Source: Arthrobacter ipis (GTDB lineage Bacteria; Actinomycetota; Actinomycetes; Actinomycetales; Micrococcaceae). Taken from it: a stretch of DNA of 64,000 nt. Numbering within the stretch: the stretch's first letter is position 1; each line of letters opens with the position of its first letter. Both the position numbers and the translations under genes were made by a program. Where the stretch lies: positions 590,642 to 654,641 of the forward strand of contig NZ_JAAOXD010000001.1 of assembly GCF_014694315.1 (NCBI RefSeq), written 5' to 3'. Under the pieces are notes generated by a model. That model did no database searches. It was not told where the DNA came from and worked only from the letters and a program-made list of their open reading frames with translations. Positions 7,955 to 17,184 of this stretch are shown piece after piece.

Positions 7955-9727
7955 TTGGGACTCAAGGATTCATCCGGCCATACCAACAGCGCTGCTGCAC
8001 CGGGTGTAGAACGCAAGTCCGTCTCCCGGCTGCGCCGGCGCCCCAGCGCCCGGGTACTGATCGTCGGTGGCGGCATCAACGGCGTCGGAACGTTCCGCGA
8101 CCTTGCCCTGCAGGGCGTCGACGTGGCGCTCGTGGAGCGCGGCGATTACTGCCAGGGCGCCAGCGGCGCCTCGTCGCACATGATTCACGGCGGCATCCGT
8201 TATCTGGAAAACGGCGAGTTCCGGCTGGTCCGGGAGTCCGTGGTTGAGCGCAACAGGCTCCTGCGTATAGCACCCCACTACGTCAAGCCGCTGCAGACCA
8301 CCATTCCGATCTTCAGCACATTCTCCGGTGTGCTTGCCGCCCCCCTGCGGTTCCTGACCCATAAGCAGCAGGGCAAGCCCAAGGAGCGGGGCGCGTTCCT
8401 GATCAAGCTGGGACTCAGCCTCTATGACTCCTTCTCCCGCGACGGCGGCAGCGTTCCGCGCCACCAGTTCCGCACACGGCACAAGGCGCTGGCGGAACTC
8501 CCGATGCTGCACCCCGGCGTCAAATACACGGCCACCTACTTCGACGCGTCGGTGCACAACCCCGAGCGTCTCACCCTGGACGTCCTGCAGGACGGCGAGA
8601 AGGCGGGCGGCCGGGCCAGCAACTACCTGTCCCTGGTGTCCGTCAGCTCCAACGCAGACGGATCCAGCACCGCGCGTCTCCGTGACGAGCTAACCGGTGA
8701 GGAGTTCAGCTTCACTGCGGACGTCATCGTCAACACCACCGGCGCGTGGGTGGACCTCACCAACCAGGCCATGGGTGTGCCCACCACGTTCATGGGCGGG
8801 ACGAAGGGCTCACACATCGTCCTTGACCACCCCGGCCTGCTCGCTGCCTGCGACGGACGAGAAATCTTCTTCGAGCACACCGACGGCCGGATTGTCCTGA
8901 TCTATCCCATGGGCGACCGCGTGCTGGTAGGAACCACCGACGTCGACGCCGACATGTCGGAAGACGCCGTCTGCACCGACGGTGAGATCGACTACTTCTT
9001 CGAGCTAATTGGCCACGTCTTTCCTGACATCGCCGTGAACCGCGGACAGATCGTCTACACGTTCTCGGGCGTGCGTCCGCTGCCGCGGCACGACGCCACC
9101 CAGCCCGGGTTCGTGTCGCGGGACTACCGCATCGAACGGCGCGGCCCGGAAGCGGGCCCCCGGGAGGGCGGCGCCGTCGTGCTCAGCCTGGTGGGCGGCA
9201 AGTGGACCACCTTCCGCGCCCTGGCCGAACACCTTGCCGACGACGTCCTCGCCGAACTGGGAACCGAACGGAAGATTTCGACGGCGAAGCTCGCCATCGG
9301 CGGCGGCGCCGGGTTCCCGGACAGCGAAGCCGGGATCCAGAAGTGGATCAAGGCCCACATGACACCCACGCGCGACGCCGACCGGACAGCCGGTCTCCTC
9401 ACAAGGTACGGCACCCGCGCCGGGGAAGTCATCAGCTACCTCGACGCCGGACACGACCGCCTGCTGCGCTCCACCCGGGAGTTGAGCGTCAGGGAACTGC
9501 AGTTCATGGCCGCGCACGAACAGGTCGGGCACCTCGTGGACGTGCTGATCCGGCGCACCTCGCTCGCGTTCCGCGGCCTGGTCACCGGCGAGCTGCTGAA
9601 CGAAGTGGCCGAGGCCTTGGCCGGGCCGCTCGGCTGGGATGCGGCAAGGGTTGCCGCCGAGATCAACCACGCCCAGGAGGTGCTGAAGCGATACCACGGC
9701 GTCGAGGTCCACAGCCTCGTCGCTTAG
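7955..9727 (+). CDS. glpD: Aerobic glycerol-3-phosphate dehydrogenase
   Basis: A 590-aa membrane-associated flavoenzyme that oxidises sn-glycerol-3-phosphate to dihydroxyacetone phosphate and passes electrons to quinone. The FAD dinucleotide fold is at about residues 35-60 (VLIVGGGINGVGTFRD, then a terminal acidic residue in VALVERGDY). GASSHMIHGGIRYLENGEF and the C-terminal DAO-C domain (about 430-585) follow. The frame is open from ATG 7850, but the likely start is TTG 7955, which has AAAGGAG 5 nt upstream; the earlier ATG would lie inside the promoter. First gene of the glpD-glpF-glpK cluster. Confidence 0.94.
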   Translation: MGLKDSSGHTNSAAAPGVERKSVSRLRRRPSARVLIVGGGINGVGTFRDLALQGVDVALVERGDYCQGASGASSHMIHGGIRYLENGEFRLVRESVVERNRLLRIAPHYVKPLQTTIPIFSTFSGVLAAPLRFLTHKQQGKPKERGAFLIKLGLSLYDSFSRDGGSVPRHQFRTRHKALAELPMLHPGVKYTATYFDASVHNPERLTLDVLQDGEKAGGRASNYLSLVSVSSNADGSSTARLRDELTGEEFSFTADVIVNTTGAWVDLTNQAMGVPTTFMGGTKGSHIVLDHPGLLAACDGREIFFEHTDGRIVLIYPMGDRVLVGTTDVDADMSEDAVCTDGEIDYFFELIGHVFPDIAVNRGQIVYTFSGVRPLPRHDATQPGFVSRDYRIERRGPEAGPREGGAVVLSLVGGKWTTFRALAEHLADDVLAELGTERKISTAKLAIGGGAGFPDSEAGIQKWIKAHMTPTRDADRTAGLLTRYGTRAGEVISYLDAGHDRLLRSTRELSVRELQFMAAHEQVGHLVDVLIRRTSLAFRGLVTGELLNEVAEALAGPLGWDAARVAAEINHAQEVLKRYHGVEVHSLVA

Positions 9728-9785
9728 CGGGAAACCGTCCTTCAAACACGCGAAGGACTGACAACAGAAAATAGAGGAGTCAAAG

Positions 9786-10532
9786 ATGTCTCTTGGATTG
9801 GTTTTTCTTTCCGAAGTTTTCGGAACCGCCATGCTGACCCTGCTGGGTTGCGGTGTGGTGGCCAACGTTGCGCTCAAAGGCACGAAGGGCAACAACGGGG
9901 GATTCCTGATGGTTACGTGGGGGTGGGGGATCGCCGTCTTCGCCGGCGTCTATGTCGCTGCCCGATCGGGATCGCACCTGAACCCGGCCGTCACGCTGGG
10001 CCTTCTCGTGAACGGCAAACCGGAGTATGCGACGGGCGTTCCAGTGGACTTTGCCTCCACGCTCACTTACTTCGGCGGAGAGCTTACCGGCGCATTCCTT
10101 GGCGCCGTGGTCACCTGGCTGGCGCACAAGCAGCATTTCGACGCCGAACCCGAGCCCGCGAACAAACTCGGCGTCTTCTCCACCGGCCCGGCGATCCGCT
10201 CCACGCCTTGGAACCTGATCACGGAAATCATCGGCACGTTTGTTCTTGTCTTCGTCATCCTCACCTTCGGCGGGACGCCGTCGGGGCTTGGCCCGTTGGC
10301 GGTGGCGCTTCTGGTCGTCGGCATCGGCGTGTCCCTGGGCGGACCCACCGGCTACGCCATCAACCCCGCGCGGGATCTCGGTCCCCGCATCGCGCACGCC
10401 GTCCTGCCCATCAAGGGCAAGGGGTCCAGTGACTGGAGCTACTCCTGGATCCCGGTGGTCGGCCCACTCATCGGCGGCACGCTGGCCGGCCTTGTAGGGC
10501 TGCTTCCCATCGTGTTCACGGCGGCCACCTGA
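9786..10532 (+). CDS. glpF: Glycerol uptake facilitator (MIP/aquaglyceroporin)
   Basis: A 248-aa integral membrane channel of the major intrinsic protein family for passive glycerol entry. Two half-helix signatures are seen: HLNPAVT near residue 64 and INPARDLGPR near residue 192. The Asp after the second NPAR is the mark of glycerol channels rather than strict water channels. Six hydrophobic segments are evident, beginning at the N-terminus (LGLVFLSEVFGTAMLTLLG). ATG 9786 is preceded by a GAGGAG ribosome site. It lies 58 bp after glpD and 99 bp before glpK. Confidence 0.95.
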   Translation: MSLGLVFLSEVFGTAMLTLLGCGVVANVALKGTKGNNGGFLMVTWGWGIAVFAGVYVAARSGSHLNPAVTLGLLVNGKPEYATGVPVDFASTLTYFGGELTGAFLGAVVTWLAHKQHFDAEPEPANKLGVFSTGPAIRSTPWNLITEIIGTFVLVFVILTFGGTPSGLGPLAVALLVVGIGVSLGGPTGYAINPARDLGPRIAHAVLPIKGKGSSDWSYSWIPVVGPLIGGTLAGLVGLLPIVFTAAT

Positions 10533-10631
10533 ACTGCCGCGTATTTTTCTAGCCCCTGCGCCACCCATTTCCGAAACCACATCCAATAACCACATCTGCT
10601 AACACGCAAGCACAACGACAAGGACGTCATC

Positions 10632-12146
10632 ATGAGCCAATACGTAATCGCCATCGATCAGGGCACCACCAGCACCCGCGCCATCGTCTTCGACCAGAGC
10701 GGCAACATCGTGTCCTCCGGCCAGATGGAACACGAGCAGATTTTCCCGCAGGCCGGCTGGGTGGAGCACAGCCCCACGGAGATCTGGGACAACACCCGCG
10801 AGGTGATCGGTTCCGCGCTGTCCAAGGCGAACCTGACGCGGCACGACATCGCCGCCGTCGGCATCACCAACCAGCGCGAAACAGCGGTGGTCTGGGACAA
10901 GACCACCGGCAAGCCGATCTACAACGCGATCGTGTGGCAGGACACCCGGACCCAGCCCATCGTGGATGAACTGGCGCGGGACGGGGGAGCGGACCGGTTC
11001 AAGCAGAAGGTGGGGCTGCCGCTGGCAACGTACTTCTCCGGGACCAAGATCAAGTGGATCCTGGACAACGTCGACGGCGCCCGGGAGAAGGCCGAGGCCG
11101 GGGACCTGGTGTTCGGCAACACCGACTGCTGGGTGCTGTGGAACCTCACTGGCGGGGTGGACGGTGGAGTGCACGTCACCGATGTCACCAACGCCTCCAG
11201 GACCATGTTCATGGACCTGGACACGCTGCAGTGGGACGAGGAGATCCTGCGCATTTTCGGAGTGCCGGCGTCCATGATGCCCGCTATCAAGTCCTCCTCC
11301 GAGGTCTACGGCACGGTCCACACCTCGCAGCTGCTGCGGGAGGTGCCGGTGGCGGGTATCCTCGGAGACCAGCAGGCGGCCACCTTCGGCCAGGCGGCGT
11401 TCGAGACCGGTGAAGCGAAGAACACCTACGGTACCGGGTGCTTCCTGATCTTCAACACGGGTGAGGAGATCGTCCACTCGAAGAACGGGCTGCTCACCAC
11501 GGTCGGTTACAAGCTGGGCGACGCGGCCCCGCACTATGCGCTGGAAGGGTCGATCGCTGTCACCGGTTCGCTCATCCAGTGGCTGCGCGACAACCTGAAC
11601 ATGATCAGCAGCGCTCCCGAGGTCGAGTCCCTCGCCGCTTCAGTGAAGGACAACGGTGGCGTGTACATCGTGCCCGCGTTCTCCGGGCTCTTCGCGCCCT
11701 ACTGGCGCTCGGATGCACGCGGCGCCATCGTGGGCCTGACCCGCTTCGTGAACAAGAGCCACATTGCCAGGGCCGCGCTTGAGGCCACCGCCTTCCAGAC
11801 CCGCGAGGTTTTGGATGCAGTCAACGCCGACTCGGGCGTTCCGCTCACGGAACTGAAGGTCGACGGCGGCATGGTCGCCAACGATGCCCTGATGCAGTTC
11901 CAGGCGGACATCCTCGGCGTCCCGGTTATCCGCCCGAAGGTAGTGGAAACCACCGCGCTGGGCGCAGCGTACGCGGCGGGCCTCGCCGTCGGTTTCTGGA
12001 AGGACCTTGGCGAGCTGTCCGCCAACTGGTCCGAGGACAAGCGCTGGGAGCCGAACCTGGATACCGAGGAGCGGGAACGGCAGCTGCGGCTCTGGAAGAA
12101 GGCCGTCACCAAGTCCATGGACTGGGTCGACGAGGACGTTCGGTAG
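10632..12146 (+). CDS. glpK: Glycerol kinase
   Basis: A 504-aa FGGY-family kinase that phosphorylates glycerol to sn-glycerol-3-phosphate and so traps it in the cell. The N-terminal phosphate loop [14 protein letters not shown], the glycerol-site stretch [27 protein letters not shown] and the C-terminal [19 protein letters not shown] are all present, and length matches the family. The ribosome site is AAGGA 9 nt before ATG 10632. Last gene of the glp cluster; two overlapping inverted repeats follow it. Confidence 0.97.
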   Translation: MSQYVIAIDQGTTSTRAIVFDQSGNIVSSGQMEHEQIFPQAGWVEHSPTEIWDNTREVIGSALSKANLTRHDIAAVGITNQRETAVVWDKTTGKPIYNAIVWQDTRTQPIVDELARDGGADRFKQKVGLPLATYFSGTKIKWILDNVDGAREKAEAGDLVFGNTDCWVLWNLTGGVDGGVHVTDVTNASRTMFMDLDTLQWDEEILRIFGVPASMMPAIKSSSEVYGTVHTSQLLREVPVAGILGDQQAATFGQAAFETGEAKNTYGTGCFLIFNTGEEIVHSKNGLLTTVGYKLGDAAPHYALEGSIAVTGSLIQWLRDNLNMISSAPEVESLAASVKDNGGVYIVPAFSGLFAPYWRSDARGAIVGLTRFVNKSHIARAALEATAFQTREVLDAVNADSGVPLTELKVDGGMVANDALMQFQADILGVPVIRPKVVETTALGAAYAAGLAVGFWKDLGELSANWSEDKRWEPNLDTEERERQLRLWKKAVTKSMDWVDEDVR

Positions 12147-12162
12147 TTCTCACTATTAGTGG

Positions 12163-12253
12163 GGGGCCGCCTCACCTTCGCGAGGAAGGCGGCCCCTGCC
12201 CCGCCCGCTTCGCGGTGCCCACCACACCATGGGCGAGGGGCCGCCTTCCTCGC
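12163..12253 (+). terminator. Competing inverted repeats after glpK
   Basis: GGGGCCGCCT (12163-12172) can pair with AGGCGGCCCC (12187-12196). The longer segment GCGAGGAAGGCGGCCCC (12180-12196) is also the exact reverse complement of 12237-12253, a 17-bp perfect arm. The central arm can therefore pair left or right. No U-tract follows; termination by structure alone is inferred. Confidence 0.55.
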
Positions 12254-12350
12254 TCTCCCTGAAACGTCACCGAAGTGTTCGTTCACGTAGGCCTGGCTCG
12301 TTGGTGTCCGAGGCTGGGTGTGCCGGGAGGGGATGGGGGTAGGGGTGCGC

Positions 12351-12356
12351 TAAAGT
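12351..12356 (+). promoter_or_regulatory. -10 box of the leuS leader transcript
   Basis: TAAAGT sits exactly 6 nt before ATG 12363, so transcription is predicted to start on the leader start codon. Confidence 0.55.
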
Positions 12357-12362
12357 AGGTGT

Positions 12363-12389
12363 ATGCGTGCGATCCTTCTGCTTAGCTAG
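12363..12389 (+). CDS. leuS leader peptide (MRAILLLS)
   Basis: An 8-codon open frame, ATG 12363 to TAG 12389, encoding MRAILLLS with three consecutive Leu codons (CTT CTG CTT) just before the stop. It has no ribosome site, but the -10 box is 6 nt upstream, which suits a leaderless mRNA. A hairpin begins at its stop codon and an intrinsic-terminator-like hairpin follows at 12430. This arrangement matches peptide-dependent attenuation: shortage of charged tRNA-Leu would stall the ribosome on the Leu codons and change the downstream fold. A similar peptide stands before leuA in this window, which argues against chance. Confidence 0.65.
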   Translation: MRAILLLS

Positions 12390-12453
12390 CCGCTTGGTAT
12401 CCCGAACAAATACGGATTATCGAGCGGCCGCCCCTCCATGTCGAGGGGCTTTT
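12389..12453 (+). promoter_or_regulatory. leuS attenuator region
   Basis: First hairpin: GCCGCT (12389-12394) with AGCGGC (12423-12428), with inner ATCC/GGAT pairing (12399-12402 and 12414-12417). Second hairpin: GCCCCTC (12430-12436), loop CATGTC, GAGGGGC (12443-12449), then TTTT, a compact intrinsic terminator upstream of leuS. A ribosome stalled on the leader Leu codons would cover the 5' arm of the first hairpin. Which fold antagonises the terminator is not clear from sequence. Confidence 0.6.
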
Positions 12454-12517
12454 GTGTGTCCGGGGAGACCTTCCCGGCGGGCGGCGGGGATCAGACCGTT
12501 ATGACAGGACAGAGGTC

Positions 12518-15067
12518 ATGACAGAACAGAAGAGGGCAGCAGTGAGCGTTCAGCCGGAGACCGAAACCGGAACAGCAGCAGGTGGAGCCGAGACGCCCGA
12601 AGAGGGCGCGTACAGCTTCGCGGCAATGGAGGCCCGGTGGCCGCAGGTGTGGGAAGACCTGAAGGTCTTCACCCCCGCCGACGACGGTTCCCGGGAGCGC
12701 CGCTACGTCCTGGACATGTTCCCCTACCCGTCCGGCGACCTTCACATGGGCCACGCCGAAGCGTTCGCCATGGGTGACGTGGTGGCTCGCTACCTGCGCC
12801 AGCAGGGATACGACGTGCTGCACCCGATCGGCTGGGACTCCTTCGGGCTCCCCGCGGAAAACGCGGCCATCAAGCGCAACGCCCACCCGAGCGAGTGGAC
12901 CTACGCCAACATCGACACCCAGGCCGCCTCCTTCAAGCGTTACGCCATCTCCGCAGACTGGTCGCGCCGGCTGCACACTTCCGACCCGGAGTACTACCGC
13001 TGGACGCAGTGGCTGTTCAAGCGCTTCTACGAACGGGGCCTCGCTTACCGCAAGGACTCACCGGTCAACTGGTGCCCCAAGGACCTGACCGTGCTGGCCA
13101 ACGAGCAGGTTGTCAACGGCGCCTGCGAACGCTGCGGCACGGCCGTGACCAAGAAGTCGCTGAACCAGTGGTACTTCAAGATCACCGACTACGCCGACCG
13201 CTTGCTGGAGGACATGACCGAGCTGCAGGGGCATTGGCCCGAGCGGGTACTGGCGATGCAGCGAAACTGGATCGGCCGCTCGGAAGGCGCCCATGTCCGG
13301 TTCGTGATCGAGGCATCTGACGGACGTGCCGAGCGCGAAGTCACAGTCTTCACCACCCGTCCGGACACCTTGCACGGGGCCACGTTCTTCGTGGTGGCCG
13401 CGGACGCGCACCTGGCCCTGGACCTGGTTACGCCTGAACACCACGACGCACTCATGGCCTACCGTGAAAAGGTCAAGGCCCTTTCGGACATCGAACGCCA
13501 GTCCACCGAGCGTGAAAAGACCGGTGTGTTCACCGGCCGCTACGCCATCAATCCCCTTAACGGTGAGAAGCTGCCCGTCTGGGCAGCGGACTACGTCCTG
13601 GCCGACTACGGCACGGGCGCCATCATGGCCGTCCCGGCGCACGACCAGCGTGACCTCGACTTCGCCAAGGAGTTCGGCCTGCCTGTGCGCGCGGTGCTGG
13701 ACACCGGTGAGGAGGATCCCGCCGTCTCGGGTAAGGCAACAGCGGGCGAGGGCACACTGATCAACTCTGGTGCGCTCGACGGCCTTCCCAAAGCAGAGGC
13801 CATTCCGGCGGCCATCGAAATCCTGGGCAAGCAGGGCACGGGGGAGAAGTTCGTGAACTTCCGGCTGCGTGACTGGCTCCTGAGCCGCCAGCGCTTCTGG
13901 GGCACCCCGATCCCGATCATTCACTGTGCCGAGTGCGGCGAAGTACCGGTACCCGACGAACAACTGCCGGTGACGCTGCCCGAGGACCTGCGGGGTGAGG
14001 CGCTGTCCCCGAGGGGCACTTCGCCCCTGGCCGCAGCCGCCGAATGGGTCAACGTCGAGTGCCCGAACTGCGGACGTGCCGCCCAGCGGGACACGGACAC
14101 CATGGACACCTTCGTGGACTCGTCCTGGTACTTCCTGCGTTTCGTCTCCCCGCAGTACACAGAGGGTCCGTTCGATCCGGAAAAGATCAACGAATGGATG
14201 CCGGTGGGACAGTACGTGGGTGGCGTGGAGCACGCGATCCTGCACCTGCTGTACGCCCGCTTCTTTACCAAAGTCATTCACGACATGGGCCTGTTGGCGG
14301 CGGATGAGCCCTTCAGCGCCCTGCTCAACCAGGGGCAGGTCCTGAACGGCGGCAAGGCCATGAGCAAGTCGCTGGGCAACGGCGTGGACCTGGGCGAGCA
14401 GCTGGACAAGTACGGCGTCGACGCCGTCCGGCTCACCATGATCTTCGCTTCCCCACCCGAGGACGACGTCGACTGGGCGGACGTTTCGCCGTCGGGCTCC
14501 GCCAAGTTCCTGGCCCGCGCCTGGCGCCTCGGCCAGGACGTCTCAAGCGCCCCGGGGGTTGACTTCAGCACCGGTGACCGCGCGCTGCGCTCGGTCACGC
14601 ACAGGACCATCGCCGACGCTGCGGAGCTGCTGGACAACAACAAGTTCAACGTCGTGGTGGCCAAGCTGATGGAGCTGGTCAACGCCACCCGCAAGACCAT
14701 CGACTCCGGTGCCGGCGGCGCGGATCCGGCCGTGCGTGAAGCTGCCGAGGCAGTGGCCGTCATCCTCAGCCTCTTTGCGCCCTACACGGCGGAAGACCTG
14801 TGGAACGTCCTGGGGCACCCGGCGTCGGTGGCCAACGCGGGTTGGCCTTCGCATGACGAGTCCCTTCTGGTGCAGGAGACCATCACCGCGGTGGTTCAGG
14901 TCCAGGGCAAGGTCAGGGACCGGCTCGAGGTTTCACCGGCCATCTCCGAGGACGAGCTGCGCGAGCTTGCGCTGGCCTCCGAGAATGTCCAGCGCGCCCT
15001 CGACGGCCGGGGCATCCGGACCGTGATCGTGCGGGCACCTAAACTGGTGAACATCGTCCCGGCCTAG
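12518..15067 (+). CDS. leuS: Leucyl-tRNA synthetase
   Basis: An 849-aa class I aminoacyl-tRNA synthetase. The HIGH-type motif is HMGH near residue 75 ([14 protein letters not shown]) and the KMSKS-type motif is [10 protein letters not shown] near 613. Between them lie the CP1 editing domain ([29 protein letters not shown]) and WYFLRF...[22 protein letters not shown] 12518 gives [14 protein letters not shown]; an alternative GTG at 12542 would shorten it by 8 residues, and neither has a strong ribosome site. Expression is probably controlled by the leader peptide and attenuator just upstream. Confidence 0.96.
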   Translation: MTEQKRAAVSVQPETETGTAAGGAETPEEGAYSFAAMEARWPQVWEDLKVFTPADDGSRERRYVLDMFPYPSGDLHMGHAEAFAMGDVVARYLRQQGYDVLHPIGWDSFGLPAENAAIKRNAHPSEWTYANIDTQAASFKRYAISADWSRRLHTSDPEYYRWTQWLFKRFYERGLAYRKDSPVNWCPKDLTVLANEQVVNGACERCGTAVTKKSLNQWYFKITDYADRLLEDMTELQGHWPERVLAMQRNWIGRSEGAHVRFVIEASDGRAEREVTVFTTRPDTLHGATFFVVAADAHLALDLVTPEHHDALMAYREKVKALSDIERQSTEREKTGVFTGRYAINPLNGEKLPVWAADYVLADYGTGAIMAVPAHDQRDLDFAKEFGLPVRAVLDTGEEDPAVSGKATAGEGTLINSGALDGLPKAEAIPAAIEILGKQGTGEKFVNFRLRDWLLSRQRFWGTPIPIIHCAECGEVPVPDEQLPVTLPEDLRGEALSPRGTSPLAAAAEWVNVECPNCGRAAQRDTDTMDTFVDSSWYFLRFVSPQYTEGPFDPEKINEWMPVGQYVGGVEHAILHLLYARFFTKVIHDMGLLAADEPFSALLNQGQVLNGGKAMSKSLGNGVDLGEQLDKYGVDAVRLTMIFASPPEDDVDWADVSPSGSAKFLARAWRLGQDVSSAPGVDFSTGDRALRSVTHRTIADAAELLDNNKFNVVVAKLMELVNATRKTIDSGAGGADPAVREAAEAVAVILSLFAPYTAEDLWNVLGHPASVANAGWPSHDESLLVQETITAVVQVQGKVRDRLEVSPAISEDELRELALASENVQRALDGRGIRTVIVRAPKLVNIVPA

Positions 15068-15112
15068 CAAGGTCATTTGAGTAGCCCGGGGGCGAGCGAC
15101 TGGACGGGCTCT

Positions 15113-15135
15113 GGCCGCCGGCCTTGCCGGCGGCC
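15113..15135 (+). terminator. GC-rich hairpin after leuS
   Basis: GGCCGCCGGC (15113-15122), loop CTT, GCCGGCGGCC (15126-15135): a perfect 10-bp stem between leuS and the DegV gene, with no U-tract. It could attenuate read-through. Confidence 0.45.
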
Positions 15136-15162
15136 GGAAACAACTGCAGGGGGAGTGCCGTG

Positions 15163-16203
15163 ATGGACCGCGAACCGGCAGCCTGGCTGTGGTTGAAGGA
15201 GCATCTGGTCCGTCTCCGCCAGGCCACCAGGCCGGGCCATGTCCCGCCCACTGGCGAGCCCGCCGTCGTCGTCCGTACCGCAGTGGTGACGGATTCCGCT
15301 GCCGCTTTGCCCGCCGACTGGGTGCGGGCCTTCTCCATCAACGGCCGGTTGGCCGTCATTCCAATGCCCGTCATGGTGGGCGAGGAGATCTACGGCGAGG
15401 GCGAGGACGACATCACCGGGACCATCGCCGTGGCCATGGCTGCCGCGACGCCGGTTAAGACCTCCCGCCCGTCGCCGGGACAGTTTGAACAGGCTTATCT
15501 GGCCGCCGAACGGCAGGGCTTCGAGTCCGTCGTATCCATCCACATCTCCGGTGGCCTCTCCGGCACCGCTGATGCGGCCCGCCTGGCGGCCGGCCGGGTC
15601 AGGATCCCCGTCGAGGTGCTGGACACCCGCACCGTCGGAATGGCGCAGGGACTCGCCGTCCAGAGTGCCGTGGTGGCAGCGGCGGACGGCCGCGGTGCCG
15701 GCGAGGTGCGCCGGCTCGCCGAGGAGCGCGCGGCAAGAACCAAGGTCTATTTCTATGTGCCCAGCCTGGAGCAGTTGCGGCGCGGCGGACGCATCGGCGC
15801 AGCAGCTTCGCTGGTCGGAGCCATGCTGTCCATCAAGCCGATTCTCGCGGTCGACGGCGGCAAGATCGTTCCGCTGGAAAAAGTCCGTTCCGCGGCGAAA
15901 GCCATCGCCCGGCTTGAGGAGATCGTGGTGGCGGAGGCCGCGGGCCGGTCACTGGGGGAGGCGAGGCTGGCCATCCACCATTTCGGCAACCGGCCCGAGG
16001 CCGAGATGCTCGCGGCCCGGCTGGCAGCGAAACTCCCGGCCTGCCCGCCGGCGCAGATCAGCTCATTGCCAGCCGTACTGGCGGCCCACGCCGGGCTTGG
16101 GGTCCTCGCCGTGATCGTGGGGGAGAGCAGCTCGTCCGTGGCCGGTTGCCTCGCCGCCCCGTCCAAGGCAGCTGGCACCGGGGGTACTGAGCCCGCCACC
16201 TAG
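15163..16203 (+). CDS. DegV family fatty-acid-binding protein
   Basis: A 346-aa DegV (EDD-fold) protein. After a 40-residue N-terminal extension come VVTDSAAALP, TSRPSPGQFEQAYLAAE, SIHISGGLSGTADAARLA (fatty-acid carboxylate site) and a C-terminal FGNRPEAEMLAARL segment. Characterised relatives bind fatty acids and hand them to fatty-acid kinase FakA for phosphorylation; no fakA is seen here. ATG 15163 follows an AGGGGGAG ribosome site. An ATG at 15124 is possible but would begin inside the intergenic hairpin. Confidence 0.85.
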   Translation: MDREPAAWLWLKEHLVRLRQATRPGHVPPTGEPAVVVRTAVVTDSAAALPADWVRAFSINGRLAVIPMPVMVGEEIYGEGEDDITGTIAVAMAAATPVKTSRPSPGQFEQAYLAAERQGFESVVSIHISGGLSGTADAARLAAGRVRIPVEVLDTRTVGMAQGLAVQSAVVAAADGRGAGEVRRLAEERAARTKVYFYVPSLEQLRRGGRIGAAASLVGAMLSIKPILAVDGGKIVPLEKVRSAAKAIARLEEIVVAEAAGRSLGEARLAIHHFGNRPEAEMLAARLAAKLPACPPAQISSLPAVLAAHAGLGVLAVIVGESSSSVAGCLAAPSKAAGTGGTEPAT

Positions 16204-16291
16204 GCCACGCAGGCTGCACTTGATGCGGCCGGGCCAGCACTATGCCGCGTTTCTGCGATGCGGCGTTTTGTCGGTGCCCCCCTGTCATGCT

Positions 16292-16867
16292 GTGGGAAAG
16301 CACAACGCAGCAGTTGCGGAGACGTTAGAGGCCATTGGAGCCTCCGCTCTTTCACTGGCTGCTGAGCTCCGTCGGCGGCTGGTCCGGGTCCGGCGGGCGT
16401 GGATTTGCTGCCGGATGAGGCGGAATGTCTGCAGGATGAGGCGGATCCGCTGGGGGATCTGGCGATGGCGTGCCTGGGCGGGCTGGCTGGGGTGGCTGGG
16501 CGGGCTGGCTGGGATGGAGGCGCGGCTGGCGGCGGTGAAGGTGCATCTCGCCGCCGGCTTTTCCGCGGCGGAGGGGGCCATGACTCCGCCTGGCACGTCC
16601 GCGCAGGACCGCACCGTCCGGAAGATGTCGGTGACCGCGGAGGTTGCTGGCGCGCTGACTGTCAGTGAGGGGTCGGCGGAGCGGTTGCTGGTTGAATCCG
16701 TCAGACTGACCAGGGATCTGCCGTTGGCGCTGGGCGCGCTGGGGTCAGGAACACTGTCGTGGCAGCACGCGCGGATCCTGTGTGATGAGACCGAGGGGCT
16801 GGATCCTGCGGCTGCGGCGGCGTTTGAGGCGCACTTCCTGGACCCGGATGCCACTTGTCATGGCTAG
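16292..16867 (+). pseudogene. DUF222 / 13E12-repeat protein remnant, frameshifted and 3'-truncated
   Basis: The N-terminus is readable from GTG 16292 (MGKHNAAVAETLEAIGAS), in a frame that stays open to 16867. Similarity to DUF222 proteins leaves that frame near 16365 and continues in the +1-shifted frame (VDLLPDEAECLQDEADPLG from 16399). Near 16510 it returns to the first frame (MEARLAAVKVHLAAGFSAAE and onward). It stops after EAHFLDPDA at 16867, where intact members continue for some 200 residues to a C-terminal HNH nuclease domain. Two compensating frameshifts plus loss of the 3' half indicate a decaying copy of a family that is multicopy in actinobacteria and often linked to mobile DNA. 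Confidence 0.7.
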
Positions 16868-16918
16868 CAGAGCCTGCCCGCCGGTAGTACAGTCTCCCCA
16901 CCGAGCAAGGAGGCTCCC

Positions 16919-17104
16919 ATGTCCATGCAAGTCCACCACGTCGCCCAGTTGGACAGGGATGTGGCCGAGGAAGTCACGAAATGGATGAAGTACCTGAAAG
17001 GGCAGGTGACCAGCGTGCAGTTCCTCACCACCACGATCCCTGATCCCAAGGAACCGGAGAAGTGGCGCGTGCAGTACGAGGCCTACATCACCTATCAGAG
17101 GTAG
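16919..17104 (+). CDS. Small protein of unknown function (61 aa)
   Basis: I do not recognise this family. It is a 61-residue soluble protein with no signal peptide or membrane segment, helical in the first half (VAQLDRDVAEEVTKWMKYL) and then beta-like with KWRVQYEAYITYQR at the end. The case for a real gene is the near-perfect AAGGAGG ribosome site at 16907-16913, 5 nt before ATG 16919, and a balanced charged composition unlike shadow frames. It stands alone between the DUF222 remnant and comEA, with no partner. Confidence 0.6.
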   Translation: MSMQVHHVAQLDRDVAEEVTKWMKYLKGQVTSVQFLTTTIPDPKEPEKWRVQYEAYITYQR

Positions 17105-17184
17105 TGGCGCTATCCACATGGCGCAATCCACATAGGGCGAGACGGTACTGTCGGGAAGGCTGACCGTTTCCTACCGTGGTGGAT

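Noticed and set aside
12257..12517. T-box riboswitch upstream of leuS
   Set aside because: No T-box core (AGGGTGGNACCGCG-like) or specifier-loop layout is visible; the leader peptide explains the hairpins better.
16220..16867. An intact 215-aa gene over the DUF222 remnant
   Set aside because: The frame is open, but family similarity changes frame twice and the central part becomes Trp/Arg-rich nonsense.
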